Source: Rhodocyclaceae bacterium
GTDB taxonomy: Bacteria > Pseudomonadota > Gammaproteobacteria > Burkholderiales > Ga0077523
DNA length: 64,000 bases
Direction of reading: 5' to 3'
Assembly (NCBI GenBank): GCA_020248405.1
Contig: JADCHQ010000015.1
Coordinates: 140,643 to 204,642, forward strand
Below, one piece after another: positions 59,077-64,000 of this stretch. Position numbers and translations under genes: made by a program. Below the pieces are notes generated by a model, which was given only the letters and a program-made list of their open reading frames with translations, was not told the DNA's origin and ran no database searches. The first letter of the stretch is position 1. Each line of letters begins with the position of its first letter.

Positions 59077-60102
59077 ATGACCGACACCGCCCTGAAACCG
59101 GCTCCCTCCCTGTGGCGCGAGCGCGAAGGCGCACTGCCCAACACGCTCGCCATCGGCTACGCCACCCTCGGCCATACCGCCGGCCTCGCCCTGCTGCTGG
59201 CCGACAACTGGTGGCTGCGCCTGCCCGGCGTGCTGCTCACCGGCCACACCATGGTGATCGCCGCCTACCTGATCCACGAGGCCGCCCACTACACCCTGTT
59301 CCGCAGCCACGCACACAACCGGCGGGTGGGCGAGCTGATGGGGTGGATCTGCGGCGCGGCCTACTGCGGCTTCGAGCGGATCCGCCACATGCACATCCGC
59401 CACCACCGCGACCGGGCCGACGTCACCGTGTTCGACTACAAGGCGGCGCTGCGCCGCCATCCGTGGCTGCGCCGCCTGGTGCAGGCGCTGGAGTGGGCCT
59501 ACGTGCCGACGGTGGAGGTGATCATGCATTTCCAGCTGGTGGCGCGGCCCTTCACCCGGGCGGCGGAGCGCCATCGCCGGGGCCGCGTGCTGGTGGTGGC
59601 CGCCACCCGGCTCGCGCTGTTCGCGCTGATCTTCGCCATCTCGCCCGTGGCACTGCTGCTCTACGCGGCGGCCTACTGGCTGCTGCTCACCACGCTCAAC
59701 TTCTTCGACGCCTTCCACCACACCTTCGAGCAGATCTTCACCGGCGAGAACGACCCCGTGTCCATGGACGGCCGGGACCGCGAGTACGAGCAGGCCAACA
59801 CCTATTCCAACGTGGTATCGGTTCGCCACCCGTGGCTCAACCTGCTCACGCTCAACTTCGGTTACCACAATGCCCACCACGAGCGCGCCGCGGTGCCCTG
59901 GTACCGGCTGCCCGCGCTGCACGCCGAGCTGTTCGCCGGCAGCCCGCGCGAGCTCATGCCCCTCTCCCAGCTGCTGAGCACCTTCCACGCCAACCGCGTG
60001 CGGCGCGTGTTCGACGACCACTACGGCGCGGTGGGCGAGGGACCGCGGCGCGCCGACGGCTTCGTGGGCGCCCACGGCGTGTCCTTCCTCACCGTTCCGT
60101 GA
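59077..60102 (+). CDS. Fatty-acid-desaturase-like membrane di-iron oxygenase, copy 2
   Basis: 341-residue paralogue of the upstream enzyme, sharing the ALPNTLA start, the EWAYVP segment and the NLLTLNFGYHNAHHE end. His boxes: HEAAHY (67-72; the last His of the first box is Tyr), HMHIRHH (104-110) and HNAHHE. The stop overlaps the next start. Two non-identical copies suggest successive or different substrates. Confidence 0.85.
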   Translation: MTDTALKPAPSLWREREGALPNTLAIGYATLGHTAGLALLLADNWWLRLPGVLLTGHTMVIAAYLIHEAAHYTLFRSHAHNRRVGELMGWICGAAYCGFERIRHMHIRHHRDRADVTVFDYKAALRRHPWLRRLVQALEWAYVPTVEVIMHFQLVARPFTRAAERHRRGRVLVVAATRLALFALIFAISPVALLLYAAAYWLLLTTLNFFDAFHHTFEQIFTGENDPVSMDGRDREYEQANTYSNVVSVRHPWLNLLTLNFGYHNAHHERAAVPWYRLPALHAELFAGSPRELMPLSQLLSTFHANRVRRVFDDHYGAVGEGPRRADGFVGAHGVSFLTVP

Positions 60103-60992
60103 CGTCGTCCGCGACCCACCGGGCAGCCGTGCTGGCGTTGCTGGTGAGCGGCGCGCTGTGGGGTACCACGTGGATGCCCCTCAAGCACTTCGCCGCGGCC
60201 GGCCTCACCGGGCTCACCCTCACGCTGTGCACCTACGGCCTGCTGGGCGTGCTGGCGCTGCCCTGGCTGCTCAAGGCGCGGCCGCGCTGGTGGGGCAGCC
60301 GCCGGCTGCTGCTGCTCATGGGCGTTCTGTCGGGCCTGTCCAATGCCTGCTGGGTCACGGGCTTGATGTTCGGCCAGGTGACGCGCGTGATGCTGCTGTT
60401 CTACCTGATCCCGGTGTGGGCGATGCTGGGCGCGCGGCTGTTCCTGGGCGAGCCTGTCACCCGCCTGCGCCTGCTGGCGGTGGTGATGGCCGTGGGCGGC
60501 GCGGTGCTGGTGCTGGGCGGCCCCGGGGCCCTGGCTGGCCCGCCCCAGCCCCTGGACCTGCTCGCCGTGCTCGCGGGCCTGCTGTTCGCCGCCTCCAACC
60601 TGTGCGCGCGCGCCGCCTCGGAAGTGCCCGTGCCGGTGAAGGCGGTGGTGGTGTTCGCGGGCTGCGCGCTGGTGGGCGGCGCACTGATCCCCGTGGTGGA
60701 TCACGCCCTTCCGCCCATCGAACCGCCGCTTGCGCTGGAGCTGGCCGCCTTCGCCCTGGTCTGGATCACGGCGGCCATGTTCACCCAGGCCTACGGCATC
60801 ACCCACCTGGAAGCCGGGCGCGCCGGCGTGCTGCTCGTCTTCGAGCTGGTGGCCGCGGTGGCAACGGCAATGGTCTTCGCGGGCGAACGCCTGGACTCCG
60901 CCGGATGGTTCGGCGCCGCCCTCATCGTGACCGCGGCGCTCCTGGAAACGCTGCACACCTCACACGTACCCGAGCAAGGAAGCCCCCCATGA
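60099..60992 (+). CDS. EamA/DMT-family transporter
   Basis: 297-residue ten-helix permease of the EamA type, with LALLVSGALWGTTWMPLKHF and a second repeat around LAVLAGLLFAASNLCARAAS. GTG 60099 overlaps the desaturase stop (GTGA) and the gene overlaps the creatininase start (ATGA), so it is within a coupled run. Could export a toxic intermediate such as guanidinium; guanidine-linked exporters are usually SMR proteins, so this is inference. Confidence 0.87.
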   Translation: MTSSATHRAAVLALLVSGALWGTTWMPLKHFAAAGLTGLTLTLCTYGLLGVLALPWLLKARPRWWGSRRLLLLMGVLSGLSNACWVTGLMFGQVTRVMLLFYLIPVWAMLGARLFLGEPVTRLRLLAVVMAVGGAVLVLGGPGALAGPPQPLDLLAVLAGLLFAASNLCARAASEVPVPVKAVVVFAGCALVGGALIPVVDHALPPIEPPLALELAAFALVWITAAMFTQAYGITHLEAGRAGVLLVFELVAAVATAMVFAGERLDSAGWFGAALIVTAALLETLHTSHVPEQGSPP

Positions 60993-61753
60993 GCGAGATC
61001 CTGATGAACCGCATGGACTGGACCAACTACGAGCAGCGGGTGCGCGGGGACGGCGCCGTGGTGTTCCTGCCCTGCGGTGCCACCGAGCAGCACGGGCCCC
61101 ACCTGCCGCTGGGCACCGACCACATCCTGGCCCACGAAGTGGCCGCCGGCGTGGCGCGTCGCGTGGGCGGCATCGTGGCGCCAGCGCTCTCCTACGGCTA
61201 CAAGTCTCAGGTGAAGTGTGGCGGCGGCCAGCACTTCTGCGGCACCACCAGCCTCGACGCCGCCACCCTTATCGGCAACGTGCGCGACACCATCCGCGAG
61301 TTCGCCCGCCACGGCGCGCGCGCCGTGGTGCTGTGCAACGGCCACTACGAGAACACCTGGTTCCTGATCGAAGGCATCGAGCTCGCCATGCGCGAGCTCG
61401 GGCCGTCGCCCTCGCTGCGGGTGATGCGGCTGGAGTACTGGGACTTCATGACCGGCAGCACGCTGGGCAAGGTGTTCCCCGAGGGATTCCCGGGCTTCGC
61501 CCTGGAGCACGCCGCGGTGCTGGAGACCTCCATGATGCTGCACTACCACCCCGACCTGGTGCGCCTGGACCGCATCCCCGGGGACGGACCGGCGCACTTC
61601 CCCGAATACGAAACCTTCCCGCCGTACACCCACCTGGTGCCGCCCTCGGGCGTGCTGTCCTCGGCGCGCGCCGCCACCCGGGAGAAGGGCGACTGGCTGG
61701 TGGAGGAAGTCACCGACCGCATCAGCGCGGCGGTACGCAAGGAATTCGGCTGA
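60989..61753 (+). CDS. crnA: Creatininase-family amidohydrolase
   Basis: 254 residues. Metal ligands of creatininase are visible: GATEQHGPHLPLGTDH (Glu, His, Asp), and NGHYEN (His, Glu); YGYKSQVKCGGGQHFCGTTS and the EYWDF Trp also match true creatininase closely. Creatininase opens creatinine to creatine. One substrate-loop Trp of the Pseudomonas enzyme (in GWDIEHGG) is Phe here (GFALEHAA), so a related cyclic guanidine or amide is possible. Translationally coupled to the EamA gene. Confidence 0.87.
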   Translation: MSEILMNRMDWTNYEQRVRGDGAVVFLPCGATEQHGPHLPLGTDHILAHEVAAGVARRVGGIVAPALSYGYKSQVKCGGGQHFCGTTSLDAATLIGNVRDTIREFARHGARAVVLCNGHYENTWFLIEGIELAMRELGPSPSLRVMRLEYWDFMTGSTLGKVFPEGFPGFALEHAAVLETSMMLHYHPDLVRLDRIPGDGPAHFPEYETFPPYTHLVPPSGVLSSARAATREKGDWLVEEVTDRISAAVRKEFG

Positions 61754-61772
61754 ACCTGGAACGGGAACAATC

Positions 61773-62726
61773 ATGAAACGACTGCTCGCCATGCTCGTGC
61801 TGTTCGCGATTGCGGCCACCTCCCATGCCGCCGACCGGCTGCGCATCGGCCACGACGCCTGGATCGGCTACGCCGCGGCCATGGTGGCCCGCGACAAGGG
61901 GCTGTTCCACAAGGAGGGCCTGGAGGTGAAGACCATCGCCTTCGCCGGCCCGGGGGACACCCTCCCGCCGCTGGTCTCGGGCCACCTGGACGTGGCCTTC
62001 ACCACGCTGTTCAACCTGGCCCTCATGGCCGCCAGGGGCAACGAGGATCTGGTGGCCATCTACCTGCTGGACACCTCCAGCGGCGCCGACGCCGTGGTGG
62101 CCGCGAAGGGCATCGAAACGCCCGCGCAGCTCAGGGGCCGCAAGATCGCGGTGACGCTGGACGAGGTGAACCACATGCTGCTGCTCGCCGCGCTGGAACG
62201 CGGCGGCGTGAAGCCCGGGGAGGCGCAGCTGGTGAACTTCAACGCCGAGGACGCCGGCGCGGCCCTGCTCGCCGGCAAGGTGGACGCGGCCGTCACCTGG
62301 GAGCCCTGGGTGACCCGGGCGAAGGGCGCGGGCGGCAAGGTGGTGTTCAGCAGCGCCGACACGCCCAACCTGATCCTGGACGCGGTGGTGGTACGCAAGG
62401 ACGTGCTGGCCAGCAAGGGCGTGCAGCTGGCGCAGCTGCTGCGCGGCATCGACGCCGGCCACGCCTTCCTCGCCGCAAAGCCGAAGGAATCGCACGCCGC
62501 GCTCGCGAAGTGGCTCAAGGTCACGCCCGCCGAGGTGGCCGGCATGCTGGCCGGCGACAAGGTGTACGGCCTAGCCGACAACCGCGCGCTGTTCGGCGCG
62601 CCCGACAAGCCGGGCCCGGCCTACGACTCCATGCGCCGCGTGGCCGGGTTTATCGCCTCCCGCGGCCTAGGCGCCCGGCCCGTGAAGCCCGAGGGCCTGC
62701 TGGTGCCCGCGCTGGTGGGGCGCTGA
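61773..62726 (+). CDS. NMT1/SsuA-type ABC transporter binding protein, second in cluster
   Basis: 317-residue periplasmic receptor: signal MKRLLAMLVLFAIAATSHA, then RLRIGHDAWIGYAAAMVARD and a VTWEPWV motif. Distinct in sequence from the first receptor of the cluster. Permease and ATPase genes are not in the window and may follow beyond 64000. Confidence 0.88.
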   Translation: MKRLLAMLVLFAIAATSHAADRLRIGHDAWIGYAAAMVARDKGLFHKEGLEVKTIAFAGPGDTLPPLVSGHLDVAFTTLFNLALMAARGNEDLVAIYLLDTSSGADAVVAAKGIETPAQLRGRKIAVTLDEVNHMLLLAALERGGVKPGEAQLVNFNAEDAGAALLAGKVDAAVTWEPWVTRAKGAGGKVVFSSADTPNLILDAVVVRKDVLASKGVQLAQLLRGIDAGHAFLAAKPKESHAALAKWLKVTPAEVAGMLAGDKVYGLADNRALFGAPDKPGPAYDSMRRVAGFIASRGLGARPVKPEGLLVPALVGR

Positions 62727-62727
62727 G

Positions 62728-63195
62728 GTGGCAAGCGACGCCGACCTTGCGTGGATGCGCGCCGCCATGCAGGCCGCGCGCACCGGCCTCGCGGCGGGCG
62801 AGCCGCCCTTCGGCGCCGTGGTGGTGGACGCCGCCGGCCGCGAAGTAGCCCGGGCCCACGACCAGGTCAACGCGCTGCGGGACATGAGCCGCCACTCCGA
62901 GATCGAGGCGGTGCGCGCCGCCTGCGCCGCGCGAGGCCCGGACCTCTCCGGCTGCACGCTCTACGCCACCACCGAGCCCTGCGCCATGTGCTTCACCTCG
63001 GCGTGGCTCGCCCGGGTGTCGCGCATCGTGTACGGCTGCACCATGGCCGAGGTGGCGGCAGTGGCGCCCTCGCAGCGCGAGGTGCCGGTGCCAGTCGCGG
63101 TGATGAACGCAGCCACGGCGCAACCCCTGGCCCTGGAGGGCGGCGTGCTCGGCCGGGAGTGCCTCGCCATGTTCGAGGCGTGGGGGGGAACATGA
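62728..63195 (+). CDS. Zinc-dependent nucleobase/CMP-type deaminase
   Basis: 155-residue cytidine-deaminase-fold enzyme with HSEIEA (His ligand and catalytic Glu, about 52-57) and PCAMC (two Cys ligands, about 83-87), in the guanine/cytosine deaminase group. GTG start at 62728, one base after the previous stop. Deaminates an amidine-like C-NH2; in this context the substrate may be a cyclic guanidine such as creatinine or a pterin/guanine-like ring (inference). Confidence 0.87.
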   Translation: MASDADLAWMRAAMQAARTGLAAGEPPFGAVVVDAAGREVARAHDQVNALRDMSRHSEIEAVRAACAARGPDLSGCTLYATTEPCAMCFTSAWLARVSRIVYGCTMAEVAAVAPSQREVPVPVAVMNAATAQPLALEGGVLGRECLAMFEAWGGT

Positions 63196-63241
63196 GCACG
63201 CTGGCGCCGCACGGCCGTTTCGCTTCCACTGGAGAGAGCAG

Positions 63242-63889
63242 ATGAGCGTTTCCTTCGACCCGCGATCCGCCGCCCTGCTGGCGATCGACATGCAGCGCGA
63301 CTTCCTCGACCCGCGCGGTTACGCAGCCAGGGCGGGCCTGGACATCGAGCTGCTGCGCCGCGCCATCCCGGGCGTGAAGCGGCTGCTGGAAGCCGCCCGC
63401 AAGACGGGCCTCACCGTGGTGCACACCCGCGAGGCAAATGCGGCCGATCTCTCGGACGTGCCGCCGGAGTTCATGGCGGCCACGCAGCGCACCGGCGCGC
63501 CCGTGGGCGCGCCCGGCCCCCTGGGCCGCCTGCTGATCCGCGGCGAGCACGGCACGGGCATCGTGGACGAGCTCGCGCCGCTCCCGGGCGAGATCGAGAT
63601 CGACAAGCCCGGCTTCAGCGCCTTCGAGGCCACCGCCCTGGGGGCCATGCTCAACACCCGTGGCGTGCGCACGCTGCTGATCTGCGGCGTGACCACCGAG
63701 GTGTGCGTGTCCTCCACGCTGCGCAGCGCCGTGGACCGGGGGTTTCGCTGCATCACCGTGGGCGATGCCTGCGCCTCGGCCTACCCCGACCTGCACGACG
63801 CCGCGCTTCGGATGATCGGCGTGGAGGGCGGCGTCTTCGGGCAGGTGGCCACGGCGGCCGAGGTGGCCGCGTTCCTGGCGTCGTGCTGA
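63242..63889 (+). CDS. Isochorismatase-like cysteine hydrolase, biuret/guanylurea hydrolase group
   Basis: 215 residues with the Asp-Lys-Cys triad: IDMQRDF (Asp17), IDKPGFSAF (Lys about 121) and TTEVCVSST (Cys about 157). Segments HTREANAADLSDVP, PLGRLLIRGEHG and ELAPLPGEIEIDKPG align well with biuret amidohydrolase, whose relatives include guanylurea hydrolase and N-carbamoylsarcosine amidase. It should release ammonia from a carbamoyl or ureido compound, a fitting last step for guanidine-type substrates. Confidence 0.87.
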   Translation: MSVSFDPRSAALLAIDMQRDFLDPRGYAARAGLDIELLRRAIPGVKRLLEAARKTGLTVVHTREANAADLSDVPPEFMAATQRTGAPVGAPGPLGRLLIRGEHGTGIVDELAPLPGEIEIDKPGFSAFEATALGAMLNTRGVRTLLICGVTTEVCVSSTLRSAVDRGFRCITVGDACASAYPDLHDAALRMIGVEGGVFGQVATAAEVAAFLASC

Positions 63890-63891
63890 GC

Positions 63892-64000
63892 ATGGCCAAC
63901 CGCATCCGCGCGCTGCTCACCGGCACGCACCGCTACGAGAAGACGCTGTCCACGCGACACCGCGGCGCGGGCGTGATCATCCAGGCGCCGATCCTCGCCT
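63892..64000 (+). CDS. Partial gene at window edge, unidentified
   Basis: Starts with ATG 63892, 2 bases after the amidase stop, and runs open to the end: MANRIRALLTGTHRYEKTLS and about 16 more residues turning hydrophobic (VIIQAPILA). The basic start followed by a hydrophobic stretch would suit an ABC permease, which the two orphan receptors need, but 36 residues are not enough to say. Confidence 0.45.
   Translation, partial: MANRIRALLTGTHRYEKTLSTRHRGAGVIIQAPILA

Overview
The window is high-GC DNA (roughly two thirds G+C) from a proteobacterium, most likely a betaproteobacterium. The RppH N-terminus, the CobD/CbiB-family protein next to RsgA, and the Urt/urease/AmiCR gene set all fit that group. 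There are no rRNA or tRNA genes, insertion sequences or CRISPR arrays. The dominant theme is scavenging of nitrogen from urea, short amides, guanidine-like compounds and peptides.

Region by region. (1) 1-9.4 kb holds core and metabolic genes: rppH, a quinone oxidoreductase, an aldo/keto reductase, a leftward set (thioesterase, EamA exporter, unusual enolase homologue, APH-type kinase), glpK and an exported nicotinamidase-like protein. (2) 9.5-15 kb holds a lone hydantoinase-B gene, a Cys-rich protein, a betaine-lipid locus with a broken btaA and an intact btaB, a PsiF protein and an acetyltransferase. (3) 15-21.4 kb is a leftward peptide-type ABC operon with an acetamidase/formamidase inside it. 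(4) 21.5-28.7 kb holds a DUF1631 protein behind a near-consensus flagellar sigma-28 promoter, aroG, rsgA, a CobD/CbiB-like protein and an RraA-like protein. (5) 28.8-43.3 kb is one long leftward array: urtABCDE copy 1, aliphatic amidase amiE, ureE-F-AB(fused)-C-G-D, and a MoxR/VWA pair of the CbbQ/CbbO type. Upstream of it I see a sigma-54 promoter, a two-hairpin ANTAR target and an overlapping terminator. The matching regulators amiC and amiR are divergent, at 43.9-45.7 kb. (6) 46.2-54.3 kb is a second urea locus, urtABCDE copy 2 plus ureABC copy 2, with no accessory genes of its own. (7) 54.9-64 kb carries paired NtrC-like boxes, a sigma-54 promoter and a guanidine-I (ykkC) riboswitch. These precede a rightward cluster of a substrate-binding protein, two desaturase-like membrane di-iron enzymes, two SDRs, an EamA exporter, a creatininase, a second substrate-binding protein, a zinc deaminase and a biuret-hydrolase-like amidase.

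How it fits together (inference). Three nitrogen operons share the same promoter logic: a sigma-54 element with two NtrC-like boxes 31 bp apart and upstream. Two of them add a second, substrate-specific RNA switch: amide-controlled antitermination through AmiC/AmiR, and guanidine sensing by the riboswitch. The most novel element is the guanidine-riboswitch cluster. It lacks the known guanidine carboxylase or guanidine hydrolase genes within the window and instead encodes oxygenase-like and amidohydrolase enzymes, suggesting an undescribed route for alkylated or cyclic guanidines. Promoter, box and RNA calls were read by eye and not computed.
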